A stretch of DNA of 64,000 bases, taken from Bacteroidota bacterium (GTDB lineage Bacteria > Bacteroidota > Bacteroidia > Chitinophagales > Saprospiraceae). Below are positions 34,065 through 42,313 of the stretch, in pieces; the first letter of the stretch is position 1; each line of letters begins with the position of its first letter. Both the position numbers and the translations under genes were made by a program. The notes under the pieces are model-generated. The model was not told the DNA's origin. It did no database searches and was given only the letters and a program-made list of their open reading frames with translations. The stretch is from assembly GCA_003045895.1 (NCBI GenBank), contig PZPC01000012.1, positions 25,314-89,313 on the forward strand, written 5' to 3'.

Positions 34065-35420
34065 TCATTTCAGGTAATAACGCAACCCCAGCTGGATAAA
34101 CTGATCGGAACCAAAACGATTCGCTTTTTCCGGCCAGGCGGTCAGCTGCTGCTGTAAGGTTCCGTGCACTTCCCAGTGTGGCGTCAGCTCGTACCGAACC
34201 CCCAATTGAGCAGCGTACTGCCAGCGCGAAGTTTGTAGATTAAAGGAATCGGCAGCCACGTTGGTCAACGCGTCTCGCGAAAAAACGGGGACGGCGCTGT
34301 TGTAAAAATCAAACCGTACGGCGCCGTCGGTGCTGGCGTTGGTGCCAGGAGGATTGAAGGAACTGGATTCGGGACTTACCTGTGAATAGGCGTTAAGATA
34401 GTAGGAGGCCTGGAAACCCGCAGCCAGTTTTAGGCGTGGACGCAGGGCATAAACACCGTTGACGAGTCCATTCAGCCGGGTAAAGGCCAGGTTTTGGTAC
34501 GCCTGGTCCAAATTTACCGTAAACTCCGTGTAGTTGGTTCCCGATCCCTGGTTGAAGACATCTTCGGCGGCCGATAAATCATTGCGGGACAAGGAGAGGG
34601 TGTTTTTGGTGGCCTGGTACTGGCCGCCCACCTCCAGGCTCAAGCGAGTGGACAGTTTGCGTTGTATGCCCAGGCCAGCAGCCCACATAGCGGGGCTCTC
34701 GCTTAAACCCGTTGTCCCTTGCCCTTCGGCGTAAAAATTCCACGGACCGGCGCGTCGCGGGGTGATCAATTGGATATTGGGTTGGCTGGTTGCCGCCAGA
34801 GAAACCAGTGGTGAAGCGGTTAAAACAGCCAGGTTGTTGAGCAAGCGTACATTTCTGGCAGGTGAGATCATTGGGTTAGCCGTGGCAGATGGTGCCGCCA
34901 CCGCTGTAGATGCGGCCAGCGCATGGTCGTCGGTGCGCAGTGTGGTGGCCTGGTGGTTGCCAGTTGCCGGCGTATGGCCGGAGGGAACACCAGCCAGAGC
35001 AGCGAATCCCGCTTCTTTCGGAGTACCGGCTGTTTTAGCACGTTTGCTTTTTGCGACCAGTGCTGGGTTAGGCGCCATTTTCGGGTTCCTGCCCAGCGGC
35101 AAGTATTCTTCGGCAGCCTTATCTACAGCACTTGCGGAAATGGGCTCCCGCAGCGGTTCGTTCTGATCGGGCCACTCCGCGGAGGCCGCTTGAACGGGGA
35201 AAGCGCCCAATGCAACGGGTTGGTTCGACGCAGCAGAGCTCCACCCTTTGAAATAAACATAGCTACCGCTCACCACAGCCACCAGGCCCACCGCTACCAA
35301 CAACCAGGGCAGGAAGCGTCGGCGTCGCTGGGGCATAGCTTGATCCAACTGCTGTTGCAGTTGCAACCAGCCCCGATCCACCAGGGTGGGATCAAAAGGG
35401 GTATTGGAATTATCCTGCAT
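34065..35420 (-). CDS. Sigma-linked protein with single TM anchor and outer-membrane-type beta barrel
   Basis: This 451-residue protein has a short cytoplasmic-type N-terminus (FDPTLVDRGWLQLQQQLDQAMPQRRRRF). One hydrophobic helix follows (about 39-57), then a roughly 140-residue Ala/Pro/Thr-rich linker. The C-terminal region from about residue 225 consists of amphipathic strands ending QFIQLGLRYYLK, the usual end of an outer-membrane barrel. The start overlaps the ECF sigma stop by 11 bases, so it occupies the anti-sigma position. An inner-membrane anchor joined to a barrel could bridge both membranes; this is inference. It has no signal cleavage site. Confidence 0.75.
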   Translation of the reverse strand: MQDNSNTPFDPTLVDRGWLQLQQQLDQAMPQRRRRFLPWLLVAVGLVAVVSGSYVYFKGWSSAASNQPVALGAFPVQAASAEWPDQNEPLREPISASAVDKAAEEYLPLGRNPKMAPNPALVAKSKRAKTAGTPKEAGFAALAGVPSGHTPATGNHQATTLRTDDHALAASTAVAAPSATANPMISPARNVRLLNNLAVLTASPLVSLAATSQPNIQLITPRRAGPWNFYAEGQGTTGLSESPAMWAAGLGIQRKLSTRLSLEVGGQYQATKNTLSLSRNDLSAAEDVFNQGSGTNYTEFTVNLDQAYQNLAFTRLNGLVNGVYALRPRLKLAAGFQASYYLNAYSQVSPESSSFNPPGTNASTDGAVRFDFYNSAVPVFSRDALTNVAADSFNLQTSRWQYAAQLGVRYELTPHWEVHGTLQQQLTAWPEKANRFGSDQFIQLGLRYYLK

Positions 35421-35976
35421 ATTGGTTGAGGTTGTTATTCGATTGATTCACTAAATCTCTGAGTTTTTGTCGGGCATTCGATAAATGCCACTTGGATGTT
35501 CCGGAACTGATACCCAGTTGGGCGCTGATTTCAACGTGGGTATAACCTTCGATCGCAAACAGCCAAAAAACTTCCCTCGTGGCCCGGGGCAGCTGGTCTA
35601 CCAGGCCGATAAGGTCTTCGAAATAGAGGTTTTCCAGGGGTGTTGCGGGCGTGGGTGCATCCCAATCTTCCATGTCTAAAAACCGCCGCTTTTTGTCGTG
35701 CTGTCGATAGTAATCGGCCAGGCTGTGGAAGATGATCCGGCGGATCCACCCTTCCAGCGAGCCCTTGAAGGCAAAAGTGTGGAGTTTGGTAAACACCCGC
35801 AGGAAACCTGCGTTGAGGATCTCCAACGCTTCTTCTTCGGTGCCGGCATGGCGTCGGCACATCCGGTACATGACAGGAAAAAACTGGCGGTACAGGCGTT
35901 CCTGACACAGGCGGTCGTTGTGGACACAACCGGCGACCAGTTCTTTTTCCGTAAATGTCTTTTCCCGTTTCTTCAA
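35410..35976 (-). CDS. ECF-type RNA polymerase sigma factor
   Basis: This sigma-70 family protein of about 188 residues shows region 2 (ERLYRQFFPVMYRMCRRHAG..EEALEILNAGFLRVFTKLHTF, GSLEGWIRRIIFHSLADYYR) and region 4 (LPRATREVFWLFAIEGYTHVEISAQLGISSGTSKWHLSNARQKLR). It directs transcription of a small regulon. No ATG precedes region 2 in a sensible place; a TTG at LKKREKTFTEK was chosen, and 29 further codons are open into the upstream gene. It lies between the Sm-like/barrel protein and the anchored barrel protein, probably one operon. Confidence 0.88.
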   Translation of the reverse strand: MKKREKTFTEKELVAGCVHNDRLCQERLYRQFFPVMYRMCRRHAGTEEEALEILNAGFLRVFTKLHTFAFKGSLEGWIRRIIFHSLADYYRQHDKKRRFLDMEDWDAPTPATPLENLYFEDLIGLVDQLPRATREVFWLFAIEGYTHVEISAQLGISSGTSKWHLSNARQKLRDLVNQSNNNLNQYAG

Positions 35977-35995
35977 AATATTGGTTGATGGTGTT

Positions 35996-37051
35996 TTAAA
36001 ACAGCAACCCCAGTGCGCACAAAAAGCGCCGGTAGGCCACGTTGCGGTATTCCAATACGCCACTAAAAGGTACTTCCTGTTCGTAATAAGCCTTTTGAAA
36101 GCGGTAGCCTACGGAGAAGGTAAAATTGGTCTTCTGGGCTGCGCCCAGGCGCAGACCCACTTCCGGGTGAAACATTACGCCACCTTCCGCCGCGTTAATC
36201 CCCTGGTTTTTGCTGCGCAGCGGGAAGCCATAGCCGGCGTTGACCGCCAGGTAGGGCGCCACTATTTTCTGCGTCAGATAAGCGCGGTAGTGACCAAAAA
36301 CCGACAGTACCGACTCGGATTGTTCCAGGTCATAGGCATCGAAGCTGGCGCCAATACCTAAACCTGCCCAACGACTGAACTGATAACCGGTGATATGTTG
36401 GATATTGAAGCCGATGGTGGTTTGATTGATCCGGTCACGTTCCCCAAAAAAAGGATCAATCCCAATGAACAGGTCCGGCCGATCCCGCTTGCCAAAAGAA
36501 AAGGCAAAACTGGTGGAATTAAACCAGCCCGTCTCCGCAAATTGGTACACCGGCTTTTTTCTAGGGGCGGGTTGCCAACGGGCAGCCGTGGGTTTTTCCT
36601 GGATTACCGGTTCCGCCGGGGCAGCCGATTCGTAAGTCAGGCTTTTTACCTCCGCCACGGCTACGGTCACTACACTTTTTTCCGGCAGCCGCATTTTCAG
36701 GTAATCGCCACTTTCGTAGGCGAGGACCTCTCCCCGGTAAACGGTGCCATTCTGCAATTCCAGCACGCTTTCAATCGGCTTGTGATAAATATAGGGAATC
36801 TGAAAATTGACCCCATCGGCAGCAGGTACGGGTTCCATTCGAGCTACCGTGGCCAAAGGGTAGGTTGTCGTGATGCCGTCGGCAGATTTGTGTAATTTGA
36901 CGTAATCGCGCATTTTATACGCTACGATCTCCCCCACCAGGGTTTGGCCACTGCGTAGGTAGAGGGTATATTCAATGGGACTGTCCTGTGCCGCTACTTG
37001 GGTAGAACAGCAACAAAGCCAAGCCAGCAGCAGGAGAAAAATAATTCTCAT
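35996..37051 (-). CDS. Exported outer-membrane-type protein with two Sm-like repeats
   Basis: This 351-residue protein has a signal peptide (MRIIFLLLLAWLCCCSTQVAAQ). Two similar segments of about 45 residues follow: LRSGQTLVGEIVAYKMRDYVKL and LQNGTVYRGEVLAYESGDYLKM, each ending in a short beta hairpin, which looks like a tandem duplication of an SH3/Sm-like fold. A Pro/Ala linker leads to a C-terminal beta-strand region (about 170-351) that resembles an outer-membrane barrel. The gene is 19 bases upstream of the ECF sigma gene on the same strand. Its function is unknown. Confidence 0.75.
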   Translation of the reverse strand: MRIIFLLLLAWLCCCSTQVAAQDSPIEYTLYLRSGQTLVGEIVAYKMRDYVKLHKSADGITTTYPLATVARMEPVPAADGVNFQIPYIYHKPIESVLELQNGTVYRGEVLAYESGDYLKMRLPEKSVVTVAVAEVKSLTYESAAPAEPVIQEKPTAARWQPAPRKKPVYQFAETGWFNSTSFAFSFGKRDRPDLFIGIDPFFGERDRINQTTIGFNIQHITGYQFSRWAGLGIGASFDAYDLEQSESVLSVFGHYRAYLTQKIVAPYLAVNAGYGFPLRSKNQGINAAEGGVMFHPEVGLRLGAAQKTNFTFSVGYRFQKAYYEQEVPFSGVLEYRNVAYRRFLCALGLLF

Positions 37052-37130
37052 TCTTGAATAGTTTTTTCGTTAGTAGTATTAAGCGGCAGCATTAACTTAT
37101 TCGGCAAGACATCTTCTCCCGGATGAATGG

Positions 37131-37159
37131 TTGGGTGAATGGTAAAAAAAGTAACTTTG
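37131..37159 (+). promoter_or_regulatory. Probable promoter for the secreted esterase
   Basis: TTG at 37131-37133 and TAACTTTG at 37152-37159 are 18 bases apart. The box lies 39 bases before the ATG at 37199 and inside the longer open frame from 37139, supporting the later start. Confidence 0.6.
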
Positions 37160-37198
37160 TTGGTCATATATTCCAACGCTAAATTTAACCACTCTTAC

Positions 37199-38602
37199 AT
37201 GAATTTCCGCTTTTCACCCCTCTATTTACTTGGCTTATTGCTGGCGCCACTGGCCCTGAGCGCCCAGTTGGTGCTTCAGGTAGGATCGCTGCCCAACAGC
37301 ACCCCGGCGGGGAGTACCATCTTCGCTGCCGGAAGTTTCAACACCTGGGCTGCTGGCGATGCCGCTTATAGCCTGACCAACAACGGACAGGGAGGCCGTC
37401 AGTTGTCGTTGAATATTAGCCCTGGCACCTACGAATTCAAGTTTACCAGAGGGAGCTGGGCATCGGTAGAAGGCACGGCGCAGGGCGGCTTTCGCCCCAA
37501 CCGCGTAATCCAGTACAACGGTGGCCTGCAGCAGGAATCCCTGACTATTGCCGGTTGGGAAGACCAGGCGGCCAGCAACTCGACGGCCACGGCCAACGTG
37601 TCGGTGTTGTCCGAAAGCTTCTACATGCCCCAGCTCAACCGCAACCGCAAGATCTGGGTATACCTGCCGCCCGACTACGCTACCTCCAACCGCAGCTACC
37701 CCGTGCTGTACATGCACGACGCGCAAAACCTCTTCGACGACGCCACCAGCTTCTCCGGCGAATGGCAGGTGGACGAAAGCCTGAATCGCCTGTTCGAAGA
37801 AGGCGACAACGGCATTATTGTGATTGCCATCGAAAACGGCGGGGCCGACCGCCTGGCCGAAATGACGCCCTGGAGCAACCCCTCCTACGGTGGCGGCGAT
37901 GGCGAAGCCTACGTCGACTTTATTGTACAAAACCTGAAGCCCTACGTGGATGCCAACCTCCGCACCCTGGCAGACCAGCCCCATACGGGCATTATGGGCT
38001 CGAGCCTGGGCGGGCTCATCTCCCTGTACGCCATCATCCGCTATCAGGAAGTGTTCGGCAAAGCCGGCATCTTGTCGCCCAGCCTCTGGTTTACCGACGA
38101 CATCTACAATTTCGTGACCAGCACCGGCAAACAGGCCGATGTGCGCATCGCCTTCGTGGCGGGCGAGCAGGAGTCGAGCGATATGGTGCCCGACATGCAG
38201 GCCATGTACAATACGCTGCGCAATGTCGGCTTTTCGGCAGACGAGCTCTCCTTCGCCACCGATGCCGATGGCCAACACAGCGAATGGTACTGGCGCCGGG
38301 AGTTTCCGCCCACCTACCAGTGGCTGTTCCAAACCAGCACCGTACTGGAGGGGTCGGTACAATTGCGCGGCCTGCGCTACTGGCCCAACCCCAGTGTGGA
38401 TACGCTCTACCTGGAAGGCCTACCCGCCAGCAATTCCGCCTGGCAAGCCCGGTTTTACGACGGCCTGGGGCGGTTGGCCAAAAGTACCGTCGTTCAAAAC
38501 GACCAAATTTCGCTGCGTGATCTCATCTCCGGCCATTACTACCTGGTATTGCACAACGAGAACGACCAGTGGGCTGTCATTCATTTGCAGAAGGTGGAGT
38601 AG
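37199..38602 (+). CDS. Secreted alpha/beta-hydrolase esterase with T9SS sorting domain
   Basis: This 467-residue protein has a signal peptide (MNFRFSPLYLLGLLLAPLALSAQ). An N-terminal beta sandwich resembling a CBM48/early-set domain follows (GSLPNSTPAGSTIFAAGSFN... to about residue 115). The esterase D-like hydrolase has YPVLYMHDAQNLFD, the nucleophile elbow GIMGSSLGGLISLY and a His in DADGQHSEWYW. A C-terminal T9SS type A sorting domain begins at YWPNPSVDTLYLEGL. It should be secreted through the type IX system and cleave an ester, perhaps feruloyl, acetyl or siderophore. The substrate is inference. Confidence 0.9.
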   Translation: MNFRFSPLYLLGLLLAPLALSAQLVLQVGSLPNSTPAGSTIFAAGSFNTWAAGDAAYSLTNNGQGGRQLSLNISPGTYEFKFTRGSWASVEGTAQGGFRPNRVIQYNGGLQQESLTIAGWEDQAASNSTATANVSVLSESFYMPQLNRNRKIWVYLPPDYATSNRSYPVLYMHDAQNLFDDATSFSGEWQVDESLNRLFEEGDNGIIVIAIENGGADRLAEMTPWSNPSYGGGDGEAYVDFIVQNLKPYVDANLRTLADQPHTGIMGSSLGGLISLYAIIRYQEVFGKAGILSPSLWFTDDIYNFVTSTGKQADVRIAFVAGEQESSDMVPDMQAMYNTLRNVGFSADELSFATDADGQHSEWYWRREFPPTYQWLFQTSTVLEGSVQLRGLRYWPNPSVDTLYLEGLPASNSAWQARFYDGLGRLAKSTVVQNDQISLRDLISGHYYLVLHNENDQWAVIHLQKVE

Positions 38603-38729
38603 TGGGTAAAAGCGTAGTAGCGCGGGCAGCGATTCATAGCTTTCATACCTCCAACCTACACCAGACCTAAGGGTGAAACTAAGCCCAAGTATACTGTCCC
38701 CGAATCGGCGTTGTCAATTTGGCGTTAAG

Positions 38730-38970
38730 AAAATCCTCGCACCGGAGTGCCCCCCGCTAAAAAGCGGGGCAAGCTGAGAGGCATACTGTTTGACCACGCT
38801 TTTTGGCGTGGGAGTTTATGCCGAACAACGTAGGGGCGAGGATTTTTAGTCAAATTTATACCGCCCACAAGCCAGCGGTTCGCACGTTTTGGCGGTATAG
38901 CCTGTGCCGCGGCACGCGGCAGCCTGGCTTTTGGCGCCACCTTTTGCCACGAAAAGGTGGTAAAAAAAAA
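38730..38970. repeat. Cluster of nested inverted repeats in a gene-free region
   Basis: Six exact inverted repeats occur in 240 bases. AAAATCCTCGC (38730-38740) pairs with 38836-38846 and encloses CCCCGCT/AGCGGGG (38752-38769) and CCACGC/GCGTGG (38794-38811). Then come ATACCGCC/GGCGGTAT (38858-38898), GCCGCG/CGCGGC (38906-38920) and CCACCTTTT/AAAAGGTGG (38937-38960). The first three form a closed multi-branch shape. No protein family was recognised in this stretch. It may be a structured RNA, a REP/MITE-like repeat or both. The flanks (38603-38729 and 38971-39216) show nothing I can interpret. Confidence 0.6.
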
Positions 38971-39216
38971 CGGGAGCAAAGCACTACTCACTAGGTACCC
39001 CTTACTCCACAGGCGCCACATATTCAGGGGGAGGTCCGGGGAGGAATTAAGCTACAATTCCCTTAACTTACCCAAGATAACAGTATTGGATCATTGTATT
39101 AGCTTCTATGCTTCTGGTTACTAGAGGGGCTTACTGTATTTATAATAAGTTAACTCTCCCCACCTACCAGCAATAGCTCTAAATCTTACGGAATTCATGA
39201 ACCCACCGCAGGCCTG

Positions 39217-39347
39217 CACGCTGGTTCGCCCATGCTAAAGCTTGGCAGGCTATGCTTCAGCGTGAGCTTGCCAAGCTTCAGCGTGGCCAAAATAGTTCCA
39301 TTTAGACAAGCAAAATACTACGCCATAAATGACGCTGAACCAGCGTG
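39217..39347. repeat. 131-bp element with 11-bp terminal inverted repeats
   Basis: CACGCTGGTTC (39217-39227) is repeated inverted and exactly as GAACCAGCGTG (39337-39347). Inside, AAGCTTGGCA (39238-39247) pairs with TGCCAAGCTT (39269-39278), and GCTTCAGCGTG occurs twice in direct orientation (39254-39264 and 39275-39285). This layout is MITE-like. It lies about 125 bases before the HTH gene; 39348-39471 shows nothing else. Confidence 0.5.
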
Positions 39348-39471
39348 TTACAAAAGCAGCACACAACGGCCTACCACCCCAGCAATAGTTAAAGTCCTGG
39401 CAAAAGCTTGTGTTTGCCGCAAAAAGTGGTTATATTATAATGCAATCCTATCTACAGTAAAACCAAAGTCG

Positions 39472-39741
39472 ATGAAAAACACCTTTGAAGAAATCCAGCA
39501 CCTCAAAGATCAGTTGCCGTGCGGGAGCATCAGTCGCATCGCCCGGGAACTGGGTATTCATGAACAAAGAGTAAGGAATTTTTTGGGCGCCAACAAATCC
39601 GAAGAAGGCGCCCTCATTGGACGATCATTGCAACCCAATACAGCCGGAGCAATTATTAACCTGGAGGATACTGCTATCCTCAACCTAGCCAAACAAATTA
39701 TTGCGGAAACAGCAGCGGGCGCCTATCGCTACGCGGGTTAA
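39472..39741 (+). CDS. Small helix-turn-helix protein
   Basis: This 89-residue protein has a predicted helix-turn-helix (SISRIARELGIHEQRVRNFLG, about 19-39) after a charged N-terminus, and a C-terminal helical part (ILNLAKQIIAETAAG). It probably binds DNA as a small regulator; such proteins recur in Saprospiria-type genomes. The open frame continues 80 codons upstream, but that part is Cys-rich, overlaps the inverted-repeat element and lacks protein-like character, so the ATG at MKNTFEEIQHL was used. Confidence 0.65.
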   Translation: MKNTFEEIQHLKDQLPCGSISRIARELGIHEQRVRNFLGANKSEEGALIGRSLQPNTAGAIINLEDTAILNLAKQIIAETAAGAYRYAG

Positions 39742-39790
39742 TCGTTAAACTTGTGCTGCTGGTGTTTTAAGCTGCCCCAGCAGCACAAAT

Positions 39791-40732
39791 CTATTCTTTT
39801 AGTCCCCTACCCTGCTTGTTGATGAGTCCATCCTCCGACAGCTTTTTTAGTAAGCGGTCCAGGATACCATTGATAAAATCTTTGCTCTTGTCGGTGCTGT
39901 ACAGCTTCGAAATCTCGACAAATTCGTTGAGCGTCACTTTGGTGGGTATGGAAGGGAAATAGAGAAACTCCGTCAGCGCCATTTTAATCAGGATCATGTC
40001 CAGGATGGCGACGCGCTCGGCATCCCAGTTTTTTAGGCTGGGCTCAATGACGGCCAGCATCTCTACATCGGCCTCAATGGCTTTTTCCAACAGCTTTTCA
40101 CCGAACTCCTGGATGGTTTCACCTTCCGGTACATACTCGTCCAGGAAATCCTCTTCGACGGGGAGTGCCTTGATGGTTTTTTTCATGGCGCCCACCACCA
40201 GGCTTTTGTCGTCGGTCCACAAAGGAAAGTGGTCCTCGAGAATCGACTCAAAAGTCTCATTGTTGAGCAAAAACTTGTATAGTTCGAGGTAAATGGCCTG
40301 GTGGTCTTTGGTCTCGCCCTCCGGGGTGTCCAGATAAGCCAGGTATCCCTCGGTCTGCGCAAAGTCGGTATACAACTGGCGAATCAGGTCGGCATCCAGC
40401 TGTCGGGCTTGCTTAAGCCGGCCAAAGGCATTGTTCAACCGGGTGTTTACCGCCAGGGATTGCAACGCCGGGTTGTTGGCCAGTTTGGCCGTGAAGTCGG
40501 TATCGGCCTGCGAAGGGCGCAACTTACTGGAACGGCGAATCTCGTCTTGCCGGGAATATTCGGCTACCCGCAATAAAACCAGCAAATTATACAGGTACAG
40601 CTGAAAAGAATCATCTACCAGCTTGTTGTAATACCGCAGGGCAGCTTTGGGGGTCGCCACAGTGGATTGCTCGCGATTAATCGCGTACAACACCTGCATG
40701 ACCTTGACACGAACATTCCGACGGCTTAGCAT
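39791..40732 (-). CDS. nusB: Transcription antitermination factor NusB, long form
   Basis: This 313-residue protein starts RRNVRVKVMQVLYAINRE, the NusB N-terminal helix. A Bacteroidota-specific insertion of about 150 residues follows, then the NusB core resumes (NWDAERVAILDMILIKMALTEFL, PTKVTLNEFVEISKLYST, DFINGILDRL). NusB binds boxA RNA with NusE/S10 and supports antitermination at rRNA operons. The length, roughly twice that of E. coli NusB, is normal for this phylum. Confidence 0.93.
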   Translation of the reverse strand: MLSRRNVRVKVMQVLYAINREQSTVATPKAALRYYNKLVDDSFQLYLYNLLVLLRVAEYSRQDEIRRSSKLRPSQADTDFTAKLANNPALQSLAVNTRLNNAFGRLKQARQLDADLIRQLYTDFAQTEGYLAYLDTPEGETKDHQAIYLELYKFLLNNETFESILEDHFPLWTDDKSLVVGAMKKTIKALPVEEDFLDEYVPEGETIQEFGEKLLEKAIEADVEMLAVIEPSLKNWDAERVAILDMILIKMALTEFLYFPSIPTKVTLNEFVEISKLYSTDKSKDFINGILDRLLKKLSEDGLINKQGRGLKE

Positions 40733-40817
40733 GATTTCAAATAACTATTGTTGGACAAAGACGCATCCATGGCTTGTAAAAGATGCACAAAAAAAGCAAA
40801 TCTATTTGGGATACCCA

Positions 40818-42305
40818 CTATTCTGAGGGCATATATTCCGCTTTCATTTCCTCGAAGGTAGGCATGCGCTTGTAATGCCACTTCATAATGATGGTTCCCG
40901 CTTTCATGAGTACGGGCCCCGGATTGGAGCGCACGATGGTCTTGAGCAGAATATCATCCGCCTGGAAAAACGGAATTTTAGTACCCAACGCTTCCCGGAA
41001 GGAGGCAATCCGCTCGGGATCAGAGTAGGCGGTCAGCCCGTATACTTTCACGCCGGCGGCGGTGGCAGCCTCCATCTCCGGCAGGAAATTCGTTTTCCAG
41101 CGTGCCAGGTAATCTTCGTCCCACTGGTATTCCTTGACGGTCTTTTCGAGCTGGTCCACGCGCACCAGGCGCGTACTGGTTACGGTATCCAATTCGGTAA
41201 TCACCGTATCTACCGCAAAAATAGAATCGGGAAGCATAATGGTTCTACTCGTCTCGGTGCCGTAGAGCTTGTAAGCGACGATCATAATGCTGTAACCCGG
41301 TTCGGAGAGGATGGCATCGGTCAGGTCGTTGCCCTTGAGGTCGCTGACTTCAAAGTCACTTATTTTGGTGCGCGCTACCTCGGGTTCTGACTTCACCTGA
41401 TCGAGGTCCCATTCTTCGGTGGGGTATTTGGCGTAATCCTGCAGGTACTGGTCAAAGGGCAATTCCACTACTTCACCAGTGGTTTTATTGGTGATCCGGT
41501 AGGCCAGCACTTGCACATTTTGCTCCGCTTCCTCTTCCAGGGCTTTGCGTTCGGCGATGTTGGCGCCCACTTTGAAGGGGCGGAAATCGATACCGGGAAT
41601 ATTCCATACGTAGTTGCTGAAACTATAGAGGAGTACCGCAGCTGTAGCCGCCACCATGATAATCCGGCGGGTACCCGCGGTGAACAATTGGTGTTCGCGG
41701 GAAGCAAAAAGCAAGAACAGGAATCCCGGAATAAGGAGAAAGATGTCCTTCAGAAAAGACACCTTCGGTTCCAGTTTTAAAAAATCACCAAAGCAACCAC
41801 AGTCCGTCACCTTCATGTTGGTGGGCTCGTAGGGGCCCCAGTCACCAAACTGGAAGAAATTGACGCCTTCGGGTACGTAACCGGTGAGGTAGGTGAACCC
41901 CGTCAGGAAGGTAAAGAACAAAACCAGGAGGAAGTAAGCCCAGGCAGTTGTTTTGCGCATAGCCCCCAGCAACAAGGCAACCCCCAATACGATTTCAAAA
42001 ACGATCATGATCACCGAAAAGGCAGTCGCGTATTCGGATAGCATCGGAAAAACCGGTGCCAGAAAAGAAGCATTGGTATTGGCGAAAGTGGTTTGAAATT
42101 CGCCGAAGTATTGCTCCATCTTGTAAGCCGTACCCAGTGGATCCACCGCTTTCACCATTCCAGAGAAGATGAACAACCCACCCACAAAGTTTTGCAGCAG
42201 GCTCAGGCCAAAGTTTTTAATCAGTTTGTGGCCCATTACGCGTTCCAGGGACGTAAGTACCAGGGCAAAAACGGCAATACCGATGATCAGGGTAGTCAAA
42301 GTCAT
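40818..42305 (-). CDS. DoxX/MauE-type membrane protein (BT_3928-like)
   Basis: This 495-residue protein has four or five hydrophobic helices in the first 250 residues (NFVGGLFIFSGMVKAVDPLG, then VFEIVLGVALLLGAM and WAYFLLVLFFTFLTGF). It contains the DCGCFGDF motif typical of the MauE/DoxX branch that works beside thiol-disulfide proteins. The C-terminal 240 residues are soluble and mixed alpha/beta, with no CxxC. The probable role is in envelope redox or quinone-linked chemistry, by family analogy. It lies 8 bases after the DUF1599 gene and is probably co-transcribed. Confidence 0.85.
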   Translation of the reverse strand: MTLTTLIIGIAVFALVLTSLERVMGHKLIKNFGLSLLQNFVGGLFIFSGMVKAVDPLGTAYKMEQYFGEFQTTFANTNASFLAPVFPMLSEYATAFSVIMIVFEIVLGVALLLGAMRKTTAWAYFLLVLFFTFLTGFTYLTGYVPEGVNFFQFGDWGPYEPTNMKVTDCGCFGDFLKLEPKVSFLKDIFLLIPGFLFLLFASREHQLFTAGTRRIIMVAATAAVLLYSFSNYVWNIPGIDFRPFKVGANIAERKALEEEAEQNVQVLAYRITNKTTGEVVELPFDQYLQDYAKYPTEEWDLDQVKSEPEVARTKISDFEVSDLKGNDLTDAILSEPGYSIMIVAYKLYGTETSRTIMLPDSIFAVDTVITELDTVTSTRLVRVDQLEKTVKEYQWDEDYLARWKTNFLPEMEAATAAGVKVYGLTAYSDPERIASFREALGTKIPFFQADDILLKTIVRSNPGPVLMKAGTIIMKWHYKRMPTFEEMKAEYMPSE

Positions 42306-42313
42306 AATTGGGT

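Noticed and set aside
37235..38362. A 375-codon minus-strand frame opposite the secreted esterase
   Set aside because: The sense strand encodes an esterase with a nucleophile elbow and T9SS domain; the antisense product is His/Val/Gly-rich and shapeless.
38937..38970. Hairpin CCACCTTTT/AAAAGGTGG with a nine-base A run as a terminator
   Set aside because: On the plus strand the run after the stem is A, not T, and on the minus strand the T run precedes the stem, so it fits neither direction.
38725..39021. A 98-codon minus-strand frame through the inverted-repeat cluster
   Set aside because: It crosses five of the exact hairpins and all of its composition follows from them; it has no hydrophobic core or motif. 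More likely a structured element than a gene.
39232..39471. N-terminal 80-codon extension of the HTH protein
   Set aside because: The extension overlaps the MITE-like inverted repeats and is Cys-rich and disordered, unlike the HTH part that starts at 39472.
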